Part shown: piece by piece, positions 1 to 6,796 of the stretch
How the letters are laid out: each line of letters opens with the position of its first letter
Position numbering within the stretch: position 1 is the first letter of the stretch
Origin: an uncultured Desulfobacterales bacterium
GTDB taxonomy: Bacteria > Desulfobacterota > Desulfobacteria > Desulfobacterales > JAFDCJ01
Length of the DNA: 13,233 nt
Assembly: GCA_945787595.1 (NCBI GenBank)
Contig: CALZJV010000099.1
Location: 1-13,233 of the forward strand
Direction: 5' to 3'
Program-made: the position numbers and the translations under genes
The notes under the pieces: model-generated
What the model saw: the letters and a program-made list of their open reading frames with translations, nothing else
Databases searched by the model: none
What the model was told of the DNA's origin: nothing

Positions 1-483
1 TTTTTTGTTCAATTTCTCATCATAGGTTTCTTTGCAAACAGTCTGTTGCCCCAGGCGTGTTTTTGTGGGGAGGCTTGTCTGCATGGTCTTCAAGGTACAG
101 CAAAGGCAAGGCTAAGTTTTCTATTTCATACTCGTTGTTCAGGTACTCAGTGTAAAAGCTGTAATTTGGAGGATGTACAAACCCTTAAGGCGTCAAACGC
201 TGCCCATTCGACGGAACAATTAAAAACACTTGATACACCATTCATTTTATCTAATTTTTCGAATTACCAGTTCAACATCAATTTAATAACGATTTTTTTC
301 TCCCGCCTTAATAAATACGTAAAAGTTCAATCTTCACCGACTTATCTGCGAAATCTCTCTCTTCTTTTATGATCCATTTTTAGATAAAACCTGCACATTA
401 TCATGTTTGAACAGTCTCTATTTTGGAACCATCTGTTATCCTCTTCAGAATTTGGTACCAATTATTGAAGATGTAAAAGACAA
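1..483. other. AT-rich leader region, no supported gene
   Basis: An open frame beginning with TTG runs on the + strand from 46 to 372. It contains a Cys-rich patch (C-S-G-T-Q-C-K-S-C near 150-175), but I do not recognise its product, it has no good ribosome binding site, and its second half reads like AT-rich noncoding DNA. The minus strand gives only short frames. No tRNA-like or strong hairpin structure was seen. The last 100 bases presumably hold the promoter of the following + strand genes, but I cannot point to clear -35/-10 boxes. Confidence 0.4.
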
Positions 484-885
484 ATGATGCAATACACTGC
501 CTACAGATTGGGTGAGTATAAAATCATTGAGGATGAGCACGGTGATTTATGGTGGGAGACCCATATTGGCTTAGGTTCTTCGAAAAGTGGAAAGTGCTTC
601 ATAAATGGAGATATTCTGTTCATAAAACCGAGCGATAGCATGGGGCCGGGATTTTTAAAAGGAGAGTTTCTTGATCATCTCAACAAACTGCCGAAATGGG
701 AAAAAACCAAATACTACTGCGCAAGCTACAAAATTCATGGATGTAAGTCCGGCAGAATAAAACCACTTTTTGATGGATTGGACAGTCAGTTGCAAGACGA
801 GGTTATTATCGAAAAAAATGGATCAACTCAAAGAGAGATTGCTAAAACAGAAGATAAATCGGTTATCCGATTCAATTTCAAATGA
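484..885 (+). CDS. hypothetical protein, first gene of the cytochrome cluster
   Basis: A 133-residue soluble protein that I do not recognise. There is no signal peptide and no membrane segment. The N-terminal half has a Trp-Trp pair and Gly-rich turns (DLWWET, GLGSSKSGK), the middle has KLPKWEKTKYYC, and the C-terminal third is charged. Two ATG codons stand side by side at 484 and 487; the upstream sequence has only a weak purine-rich stretch, so the exact start is uncertain. Its stop codon overlaps an in-frame ATG of the next gene's frame, and the next gene's own ribosome binding site lies 8 bases beyond the stop, so the two are almost surely co-transcribed. Position suggests an accessory role for the cytochrome pair downstream, but nothing in the sequence proves that. 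Confidence 0.7.
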   Translation: MMQYTAYRLGEYKIIEDEHGDLWWETHIGLGSSKSGKCFINGDILFIKPSDSMGPGFLKGEFLDHLNKLPKWEKTKYYCASYKIHGCKSGRIKPLFDGLDSQLQDEVIIEKNGSTQREIAKTEDKSVIRFNFK

Positions 886-908
886 ATCTTCCGGAGGTAT
901 TGTTTAAT

Positions 909-1568
909 ATGGATAACACTCAATTTATAAAAGTTTGGGACATTGCCATTCGTGTTTTTCACTGGACCTTGGTTGGATGTTACGCACTTGCCTTCATAAG
1001 TTCGGAAAATATCCGAAAGTTACATGTTTTTTTCGGTTACAGCGTGCTGTTCCTTGTTTTGTTTCGTATTCTGTATGGTTTTGTGGGCTCAAAGTACGCC
1101 CGTTTTTCTGATTTTTTATATCGCCCGGCTCAAATAGCGGATTATCTGAAAGGATTATTGATCGGGAGACCCAAACACTATATCGGTCACAATCCTGCCG
1201 GGGGGGTTATGATCGTTATTCTGCTGTTGAGTTTGTTGTCCCTCACCCTCACCGGCCTAAAAGCCTATTGGGTGAAAGGACACGGACCTTTGGCCAAACA
1301 TGAAATCTCATTTATGTCTAAAGCGTTTGCCGATAGCGATGATAAAGACAATCATGATGAACACGACAGTCGGAAACGGCGCAGCCAAAAAAATCATAAG
1401 GTTGAGAAAAATGAGAAAGATGAATTTTGGGAAGAGGTTCATGAGACCATCGCCTATTTTACCCTCTTTTTTGTATCGATTCATATCTTGGGAGTTTTGA
1501 TATCGAGTCTCGTACACAGGGAAAATTTGATCAAAGCAATGATTACCGGACGTAAGCGGCTTATCTGA
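909..1568 (+). CDS. cytochrome b561 family, b-type haem membrane subunit
   Basis: A di-haem b-type cytochrome of the bacterial cytochrome b561 / Ni-Fe hydrogenase cytochrome b type, 219 residues. It would pass electrons between the quinone pool and a periplasmic c-type partner in the inner membrane. Four hydrophobic helices are visible (about residues 15-32, 38-60, 98-118 and 180-202). Candidate haem ligands are H18 (RVFHW), H39 (KLHVFFG), H178 (EEVHET) and H192 (SIHILG), the expected pattern. Between helices 3 and 4, residues about 140-172 form an unusually charged insert rich in Asp, His, Lys and Arg. An upstream in-frame ATG at 882 would add nine residues, but GGAGGT at 893-898 sits 10 bases before the ATG at 909, so 909 is preferred. 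The dihaem cytochrome c gene follows after 17 bases, a pairing known from other proteobacteria. Confidence 0.87.
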   Translation: MDNTQFIKVWDIAIRVFHWTLVGCYALAFISSENIRKLHVFFGYSVLFLVLFRILYGFVGSKYARFSDFLYRPAQIADYLKGLLIGRPKHYIGHNPAGGVMIVILLLSLLSLTLTGLKAYWVKGHGPLAKHEISFMSKAFADSDDKDNHDEHDSRKRRSQKNHKVEKNEKDEFWEEVHETIAYFTLFFVSIHILGVLISSLVHRENLIKAMITGRKRLI

Positions 1569-1585
1569 TTGAACGGAGGTTGACC

Positions 1586-2167
1586 ATGAAAAATTGTGCC
1601 AGATATATCATATGTGCAATATCGCTTTTTTTGACACTCAGTTTAATTTTTGATGCTTTTGCCGATGATGATCGTTACAGAAAAAGACACCGGCATCGAG
1701 GCGGATCTGAAAAAAATGATGATGATAATGACGACAATGATCGTAACGACTATCTGAAACCAGTGACCAACCAGACATATAAAGAAAAATGTGGTGAGTG
1801 CCATTTTGCATATCAGCCAGAGTTGTTGCCGTCCGCTTCATGGCTGAAAATTTTGAATCAACTCGATGACCATTTCGGAGAGGAAATTGAGGCAGATCCG
1901 GATGCGATAAAAACCATTTCAGATTATCTTAAAACGAATGGAGCGGAAAACTCTTCAGTCAAGCGATCGAAAAAAATCATGAGAAGTTTGGGAAACCAGG
2001 TGCCCATGCGTATTTCTGATATCCCTTATATCCGTGAAAAGCACCATGAATTGGACCCAGCGATCTTTAAACGCGAGTCCGTTGGGTCGTTGGCGAACTG
2101 TACAGCCTGTCACATAACCGCCGAGAAAGGGATTTATGATGATGACGACGTTAAGATTCCTAAGTGA
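1586..2167 (+). CDS. secreted dihaem cytochrome c (DHC family)
   Basis: A 193-residue periplasmic c-type cytochrome with exactly two CxxCH haem sites, CGECH at residues 69-73 and CTACH at 172-176, widely spaced as in the dihaem cytochrome c (DHC) family. Residues 1-26 form a signal peptide ending in AFA. The mature N-terminus is a low-complexity stretch (about 27-56) of Asp, Arg, His and Asn before the first haem. GGAGG at 1575-1579 lies 6 bases before the ATG at 1586, which is better than the TTG at 1580. DHC genes are known beside cytochrome b561 genes, and in some species beside the oxygen-binding haem protein SHP; no SHP-like gene is seen here. The protein probably exchanges electrons with the product of the preceding gene. 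The true partner or terminal acceptor is unknown. Confidence 0.87.
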   Translation: MKNCARYIICAISLFLTLSLIFDAFADDDRYRKRHRHRGGSEKNDDDNDDNDRNDYLKPVTNQTYKEKCGECHFAYQPELLPSASWLKILNQLDDHFGEEIEADPDAIKTISDYLKTNGAENSSVKRSKKIMRSLGNQVPMRISDIPYIREKHHELDPAIFKRESVGSLANCTACHITAEKGIYDDDDVKIPK

Positions 2168-2254
2168 TGGCCCTTTAATAATTGATTTAAGCTGCGCAGG
2201 GACATGTTTCCGGCGCCGACATAACCCATTGAGAACATTGGAGAGGACAAACAG

Positions 2255-2731
2255 ATGAAAGATTCTTTACGCACAGGCATTTCTTTCGGGCTGACATCAG
2301 CAGTCATCACGACCCTCGGTCTGATGGTCGGTCTGCACTCAGGAACACATTCAAAGATTGTGGTCCTTGCCGGAATTCTGACGATCGCTATTGCCGACGC
2401 TTTTTCAGATGCCCTGGGTATCCACGTTTCAGAGGAAGCTGAAAACAAACATACAATCAAGCAAATATGGGCAGCCACGATTTCGACCTTTTTGGCGAAG
2501 TTTCTATTTGCGATGACCTTCGTAGTGCCGGTGATTTTATTCACTCTATCCACTGCAATTGTTATTAGTTTGATATGGGGGTTGTCAATTCTTTCGCTAC
2601 TGAGCTACTTTATCGCAAAATCCCAGAGTGAACCAGCTTGGAAAATTGTTGGGGAACACCTCATGATCGCCATCGTAGTGATTGGAATTACACATTGGGT
2701 AGGCGATTGGATTGGAAAGCTTAATGCTTGA
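2255..2731 (+). CDS. VIT1/CCC1-family metal transporter, short form
   Basis: A 158-residue membrane protein with four to five hydrophobic segments. The first 65 residues match the vacuolar iron transporter family closely: GLTSAVITTLGLMVGL followed by a helix with DAFSDALG and then HVSEEAE, the stretch that in characterised members contributes metal-binding acidic residues. The family moves Fe2+ or Mn2+ out of the cytosol, into vacuoles in plants and yeast; a bacterial member would export or detoxify the metal. This protein is shorter than canonical members of roughly 230 residues and lacks most of the Glu-rich cytosolic metal-binding region between helices 2 and 3. GAGAGGA precedes the ATG by about 8 bases. 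It lies 87 bases after the cytochrome c gene on the same strand, so co-transcription is likely but not certain. Confidence 0.82.
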   Translation: MKDSLRTGISFGLTSAVITTLGLMVGLHSGTHSKIVVLAGILTIAIADAFSDALGIHVSEEAENKHTIKQIWAATISTFLAKFLFAMTFVVPVILFTLSTAIVISLIWGLSILSLLSYFIAKSQSEPAWKIVGEHLMIAIVVIGITHWVGDWIGKLNA

Positions 2732-2758
2732 ACCATTATGTAAACACGGAATCAAAGG

Positions 2759-3073
2759 ATGATAAAAACCATAATATTGACTCTGGTTATAGGAGTTGTC
2801 CTCTTTGAGTTGATTGAGCACGTGGTCTTTCCTTTGTTCTGGTTTATCATGGGGAGGAAGAGAAAATCTGTTTGTGGGGTGTCAGGCATGTTGGGTAAGG
2901 TTGGTGAGGTCAAACAGTGGAAGAAGAATGAAGGAAAAGTTTTCGTGAACGGGGAACTATGGCAGGCTGTCAGTAAAGTGCCTTTATTACCTGGTGATAG
3001 AGTGGTTATTCAAAATGTGGAAGGGTTGACATTGAAGGTCAACTATTGGAAGGATAAGAATGGAGCGGTTTGA
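2759..3073 (+). CDS. small NfeD-like membrane protein with OB-fold domain
   Basis: A 104-residue protein with one N-terminal membrane helix (residues about 3-31) followed by a small beta domain. The latter fits the NfeD C-terminal OB-fold: G-K-V-G-E-V near 46-51, GKVFVNGELWQA at 59-70, then LLPGDRVVIQNVEGLTLKV at 76-94. Short NfeD proteins of this kind sit in the inner membrane and are often linked to flotillin/SPFH proteins or membrane proteases; neither partner is present here. The gene starts 27 bases after the transporter gene, with a poor ribosome binding site (GGA about 8 bases before the ATG). It is the last + strand gene in the cluster. Function beyond membrane quality control is unknown. 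Confidence 0.75.
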   Translation: MIKTIILTLVIGVVLFELIEHVVFPLFWFIMGRKRKSVCGVSGMLGKVGEVKQWKKNEGKVFVNGELWQAVSKVPLLPGDRVVIQNVEGLTLKVNYWKDKNGAV

Positions 3074-3740
3074 GATTAGCTAACGCCATACAAATATCCT
3101 GAGAGTTGTGTATAACGGCTATCGGTCCACAATCCTCTTTATCCATTGCTGCCTGTAGATTGTTCTTACAAATATACAATGGATGACTCACGTAATTGAA
3201 AATCCAGAAAAAGTGTAAATTAGCAAGTGACATCCACAAAACCTCAAATTTTAGATTGCTTCTGCCCATCTACGATAATGTGGCGGCCCAGAAAGTATAG
3301 ATTAGCCATCCCAACCCATAATTTTAAGATTTCCCCAGAATTATATATGTCGGCTATAAATAAAATCTCGAGCCCCTTGAAAATTCCTGTTTTATTAACA
3401 AACGCAAAACACAATCAGAATTCAAAAAATTAGGATTAGCACGATCGCCATTCGCAACGATTAAAAAAAATCATAATCCCGGCCAGGTTCTCCTAAATCT
3501 ACGCCAAAAGCGTTTGCCAGTGCCTTGGATCGATTCTCTATCTCATTGTGGATAATTTGACAGTCACATTCCAGTTTCACACCAATCCGCTCTTCTATTG
3601 CATCAATTGCAGCGCTGAATCTTATCTGGTATCCTCTTTATGAAAAGGATCCCTCACGCTTGTGGTTTTGCAATCAGCTGACTGATCTCGTCACAGGTGA
3701 ATAATGATTTCAAATAAAACCCATGTGTCAGAAGAAAAAC
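3074..3740. other. AT-rich gap between convergent gene groups, with possible gene remnants
   Basis: This 667-base stretch separates the + strand cytochrome cluster from the end of the - strand cluster. No complete gene is convincing. Several short minus-strand frames read like protein: 3461-3637 (listed separately), a 21-codon frame at 3244-3309 beginning MANLYFLGRHIIVDG, and an open frame 3039-3269 that I do not recognise. They sit in different frames with stops between them, which suggests decayed genes or chance. I saw no strong terminator hairpin for either converging operon. Confidence 0.4.
3461..3637 (-). pseudogene. unrecognised open frame without a start, possible gene remnant
   Basis: Reading leftwards from 3637 there are 58 open codons ending at a TAA (3461-3463). 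The composition is convincingly protein-like: RFSAAIDAIEERIGVKLEC, then an acidic helix-like part with NEIENRSKALANAFGVDL, and a final GRDYDFF. There is no ATG; the frame is closed upstream by a TAA at 3638-3640. A GTG inside the frame could start a 39-residue peptide. I do not recognise the family. It lies 104 bases after the amidohydrolase stop on the same strand, so it may be the tail of a lost gene or a small unannotated protein. Confidence 0.3.
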
Positions 3741-5387
3741 TTAATCAGGAAACATCCGCCGGCCGGCCACCCATGTTTCTACTACCTGGATATTTTCGAT
3801 CTCCTGCTGCGGGGTTTGCAACGGGTTTTGATCGAGGACGACAAAATCGGCCCACTTCCCGGCTTCGATGGATCCCAGGTCATTTTCACGATGCACCGAT
3901 GCCGCCGCATTGATAGTATAGGATTTAAGTGCATCTTCTGCAGAAATCGTAAATTCGGTGCCGAGGATATTTCCCTGTGCAGTGGCGCGATTTAGCGCCG
4001 AAGCGATCCCCAAAAGCGGCCGGTAATCTGCCACCGGAGAATCGGACGACAGCACCAGCGGGAGACCATATTGTTTAAAGCGACCGAGAGGCTTCATAAA
4101 CCGGGCACGGTCCTCCCCGAGTAGTGTCACCAGGCTGTCTCCCAATTCATAAATGAATCGTGGCTGAACCACCGGCCAGATGCCGAGGGACTGCATCCGC
4201 AGGCAGTGTTTTTCACTGGGGAAATAACAATGCTCAATGCGATGGCGCATATCTTTACGTTCACGCGCGTTCTGAGCAGTTTCTATCGCATCGATCACAC
4301 ATTCAATGGCGGCGTCGCCGATGGCATGGGTGGCGGTCTGGAGACCGTATTTGTGTGCCTTGACGATGAGCTTGGTGAGTTCTTGCGGTGTATGAAACAG
4401 AAAGCCGTAATTGGCGGGGTCCGTCAGGTAGGGTGCAGAGAAGTAAGCCGTGCCGCTGGTGGTCGAACCGTCGGCATACAGCTTCAGCGGTCCGAAAGAC
4501 AAAAACGCATCTCCCAGAGTTCCTTTGAGCCCCAGATGGATCAAATCATCGAGATAAGAAGACAGATACATCATGACAACCCGGTTCCCGAGCACGCCCT
4601 TATCCCGCGCGGCCACATAGGCCTCCATTTCACGACGGGTCACCTGAACATCCACAGAGGTGGTAATGCCGGCCGCCAGGTAACGTTTGGAAGCAGCGTC
4701 CAGCATGGACACAAATTCCTCTAAATTCTCAGGAATATGAAAATTGGGCCCGTGACTGCCGATATCGACGCTCTCACCGACGACGAACTTGAGCGCATTG
4801 TCTTTCATTACGCCGTTGGGGTGACCCTGTGCATCGCGCTCCAGTTCGCCGCCTTCAGGGTTGGGCGTATTGGGTCCGATGCCTGCTTCTCGCAGCAGAT
4901 AACTGTTTGCCGAACCTGAATGCCCGCTGGTTTGCAATATATAAACCGGACGATTCGACGCTACCCGGTCCAGTTCCATGGCCGTTGGATGGCGGCCTTC
5001 CGTCAGCTTGTTTTGGTCATAGCCAAAGCCGCGGATGGCGACATCCGGGGGCAGGTTTTGCGCATGCACTTTGAGTTCATCGAGTAAATCAGCAATCGTA
5101 TTGATATGCGGTTGCCCCAGATCCGCCATGGTGCTGTATTGAGCAAACATCAGCATGTGGGCGTGCGGATCGACAAACCCGGGCATCAGGCACCGCCCTG
5201 CAAGATCGACCTCTTGGCAGGATTGCCCGGCGATATCGCGGCAAGCACTTAACGATCCTACCCGTCGAATATGCCCGTCGGCCACAAAGACGGCTTCTGC
5301 TTCCATCGACTCTGCCATCGTAAGAATCGGACCGCCGGTAAATAACAAGTTATCTGTTTTCATTTTCTTTGCTTTTTTATCTGACAT
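3741..5387 (-). CDS. amidohydrolase of the YtcJ / amidohydrolase 3 family
   Basis: A 548-residue metal-dependent hydrolase, full length for the YtcJ-like group. It acts in the cytoplasm, as there is no signal peptide. Family hallmarks in order: the metal-binding H75 and H77 in DPHAH, K302 in LKLYADGS, H354 in THAIGD, H386 in RIEHC and D449 in SSDSP. The N-terminal beta domain (about 10-70) and the C-terminal strand pair (about 515-545) are the usual composite sandwich. Such enzymes cleave amide or related C-N bonds, but substrates vary widely and cannot be predicted here. The ATG at 5385-5387 has a weak GAGGA upstream; an inner ATG at residue 9 is a possible alternative start. It is the last gene of the leftward cluster, separated from the alpha/beta hydrolase by a MITE-like insertion. 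Confidence 0.9.
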   Translation of the reverse strand: MSDKKAKKMKTDNLLFTGGPILTMAESMEAEAVFVADGHIRRVGSLSACRDIAGQSCQEVDLAGRCLMPGFVDPHAHMLMFAQYSTMADLGQPHINTIADLLDELKVHAQNLPPDVAIRGFGYDQNKLTEGRHPTAMELDRVASNRPVYILQTSGHSGSANSYLLREAGIGPNTPNPEGGELERDAQGHPNGVMKDNALKFVVGESVDIGSHGPNFHIPENLEEFVSMLDAASKRYLAAGITTSVDVQVTRREMEAYVAARDKGVLGNRVVMMYLSSYLDDLIHLGLKGTLGDAFLSFGPLKLYADGSTTSGTAYFSAPYLTDPANYGFLFHTPQELTKLIVKAHKYGLQTATHAIGDAAIECVIDAIETAQNARERKDMRHRIEHCYFPSEKHCLRMQSLGIWPVVQPRFIYELGDSLVTLLGEDRARFMKPLGRFKQYGLPLVLSSDSPVADYRPLLGIASALNRATAQGNILGTEFTISAEDALKSYTINAAASVHRENDLGSIEAGKWADFVVLDQNPLQTPQQEIENIQVVETWVAGRRMFPD

Positions 5388-5506
5388 CTGATCTCTGTCC
5401 TCTATCTTCCGATAGTCGAAAGTTGGAAAAGATACCGAAACCTACTGAGTGAATTTACGATAGAATGATCTCAAACCAACTCTCGCCGGCATTGTATTAA
5501 ACTTAT

Positions 5507-5514
5507 ATTTAATT
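5507..5514. repeat. left copy of the 8-bp target duplication
   Basis: ATTTAATT, identical to 5792-5799 and directly abutting the left inverted repeat of the MITE-like element. It fits the AT-rich target site of the insertion. Confidence 0.65.
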
Positions 5515-5791
5515 GAAGGGTCGGGGAGTTTTCGGCGTAAGCCCATGATTATAGCGCAGTGGATGATCGCCACCGAAATTGGATGCTGTCTGAGACCATT
5601 AGGGATCGTTATGGATGAGCAGCTTGGCTCTGCGGCTTTTATTTAACGTCCAATCCCGGCATTGCACTCAATCTTCCGTTTTGATTTTGGTTACTGTTCA
5701 TTCATTACGATGCCTTAAGGTCGAGTTCATGCGGTTTCGGTGGTGATTATCCATGCAGCGGGTTGGCTTTGAGAAACTCCCCGACCCCCTC
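5515..5791. mobile_element. MITE-like insertion, 277 bp, flanked by 8-bp ATTTAATT repeats
   Basis: The ends are imperfect inverted repeats: GAAGGGTCGGGGAGTTTT at 5515-5532 against AAACTCCCCGACCCCCTC at 5774-5791. A second pair lies further in: about 5555-5578 (TGGATGATCGCCACCGAAA) against the complement of about 5733-5760. Directly outside stand two copies of ATTTAATT, at 5507-5514 and 5792-5799, as expected for a target-site duplication. There is no long reading frame, so a transposase would have to act in trans. The family of that transposase cannot be told; an 8-bp AT-rich duplication with G-rich ends fits several IS families. The element lies between two leftward genes and its ends could fold in RNA. 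Confidence 0.72.
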
Positions 5792-5799
5792 ATTTAATT
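5792..5799. repeat. right copy of the 8-bp target duplication
   Basis: ATTTAATT directly abutting the right inverted repeat. Its last two bases are part of the stop codon of the alpha/beta hydrolase (TAA on the minus strand at 5798-5800), so the insertion landed on the stop codon and the duplicated target rebuilt it. Confidence 0.65.
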
Positions 5800-6589
5800 A
5801 TGAAGTTTCGGCCATAAACCCAGCGAGATCCTCTGCAAACTGCTCGGGAATCTCCCATTGTATGCCATGACCCACATTAGGATAACATTTGAGTTGCGCA
5901 TTTGGAATTGCATCTGCCATCTCTTGCTGCTGAGTTTCTATGAAATACATCTCTTTTTCACCGTACAATATTAGAGTGGGAACTACAATTTCAGATAAGC
6001 GATCGAAATGATTTTCTTCCAGCATACCGTTCATGGCCTGCTGCAATACGCGTGCGGGAGTTTTCATGATTTCATAAATGACCGTCTCCAAAATTTCCTG
6101 CGATGGCTCAATGCCCATTGGTACCACCTCTAAATCACGATAATATTCCGGAGCGATAGGATCCTGAAGATCTTCAAGACCTTTTGCTTCCGATTTCAAT
6201 ACATTGCTCATCTGACCAGATCCTGTTGTACTCACTAATATCAGGCTGTTCACACTTTGCGGAAATTCGATAGCAAAATGATGGGCAATCATACCGCCCA
6301 TCGAATGACCTACCAGTGTGGCGTTAGAAATCTTAAGAGCCTTCACAAAGGCCTCCAAATCTCGCAAAAAGTCAAGCTGTCGATACCCGGATTCTGGTTT
6401 GTCAGAGTCTCCAAAACCCCGCTGAGTCATACAAATATATCGGTAGTCTAGTGGCAGGAACCGAAGCGACGCTTCCCACGTTCGCCAAGAATCGCCCCAG
6501 CCGTGGATAAATATTACTGTTTTTCCACTATGATTACCGGATTCGAAATAATCTAGAGTTACACCCGTCTTCAATTTGATACGCGGCAT
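5798..6589 (-). CDS. alpha/beta-fold hydrolase
   Basis: A 263-residue cytoplasmic enzyme of the alpha/beta hydrolase superfamily. Visible elements, numbered from the chosen start: the oxyanion motif HGWGDS (29-34), the nucleophile elbow GHSMGG with S96, a lid region about 125-190, and the C-terminal catalytic H241 in VGHGIQW. The acid is normally Asp in a G-x-x-D context after strand 7; here the stretch is LYGEKEMYF, so a Glu (211 or 213) would have to serve. The frame is open further upstream to 6697, but those 36 extra residues resemble the permease remnant described separately. The ATG at 6589, with AGAGG 10 bases before it, gives a normal MPRIKLKTGV start. The substrate is probably an ester, amide or lactone. 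It is read in the same direction as the importer genes. Confidence 0.87.
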   Translation of the reverse strand: MPRIKLKTGVTLDYFESGNHSGKTVIFIHGWGDSWRTWEASLRFLPLDYRYICMTQRGFGDSDKPESGYRQLDFLRDLEAFVKALKISNATLVGHSMGGMIAHHFAIEFPQSVNSLILVSTTGSGQMSNVLKSEAKGLEDLQDPIAPEYYRDLEVVPMGIEPSQEILETVIYEIMKTPARVLQQAMNGMLEENHFDRLSEIVVPTLILYGEKEMYFIETQQQEMADAIPNAQLKCYPNVGHGIQWEIPEQFAEDLAGFMAETS

Positions 6590-6601
6590 ATAAATGAGAC
6601 C

Positions 6602-6792
6602 TCTAATGAATTTATTAGCGCTTTGAAATTGTATATTTTGAAAATTAACATGATAGTTGCTGAAAGATAAATCATCGACTAAATGGCCTGCCCCCACTGA
6701 AACAGACTATAGGCCGGCATATTCAGCAATGGTAAAGCAAAAAAAGCTATCGTCCATAAAAGGCTATGGCCGACAAAATCCCAGCCTATCTA
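6602..6792 (-). pseudogene. decayed N-terminal fragment of a PotB-like permease
   Basis: A minus-strand frame from 6789 to a TAG at 6679-6681 contains LLWTIAFFALPLL then AYSLFQ. This aligns without gaps to residues 14-40 of the intact permease B at 8916-9767 (LLWTVAFFVVPLL, AYSLFQ), about 19 of 27 identical by eye. The similarity then shifts frame: the sequence from about 6697 on reads VGAGHLVDDLSFSNYHVNF, matching VGGRIVTELSFINYLKFF in the intact protein. After that the match fades before the hydrolase start. So this is a diverged, frameshifted and truncated second permease copy, not a recent duplicate. It explains the artificial N-terminal extension of the hydrolase reading frame. Confidence 0.72.
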
Positions 6793-6796
6793 TTTC

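Noticed and set aside
46..372. Open frame of 108 codons on the + strand starting with TTG, with a Cys-rich patch
   Set aside because: It has no ribosome binding site, no recognisable family and a second half of noncoding character; kept only as a note on the region.
2134..2553. Open frame of 139 codons on the - strand
   Set aside because: It is opposite the first two-thirds of the VIT-type transporter gene, which has conserved motifs and a good ribosome binding site.
3227..3433. Open frame of 68 codons on the + strand
   Set aside because: It has no ribosome binding site, AT-rich random-looking composition and no recognisable motif, and it lies in the gap between convergent gene groups.
4206..4724. 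Open frame of 172 codons on the + strand
   Set aside because: It lies antisense within the amidohydrolase gene; the sense strand carries all the metal-ligand motifs, so this is a shadow frame.
6590..6697. N-terminal extension of the alpha/beta hydrolase by 36 residues
   Set aside because: The extension resembles residues about 41-60 of the PotB-like permease and is best explained as remnant sequence read through. The ATG at 6589 has a ribosome binding site and begins a normal hydrolase N-terminus.
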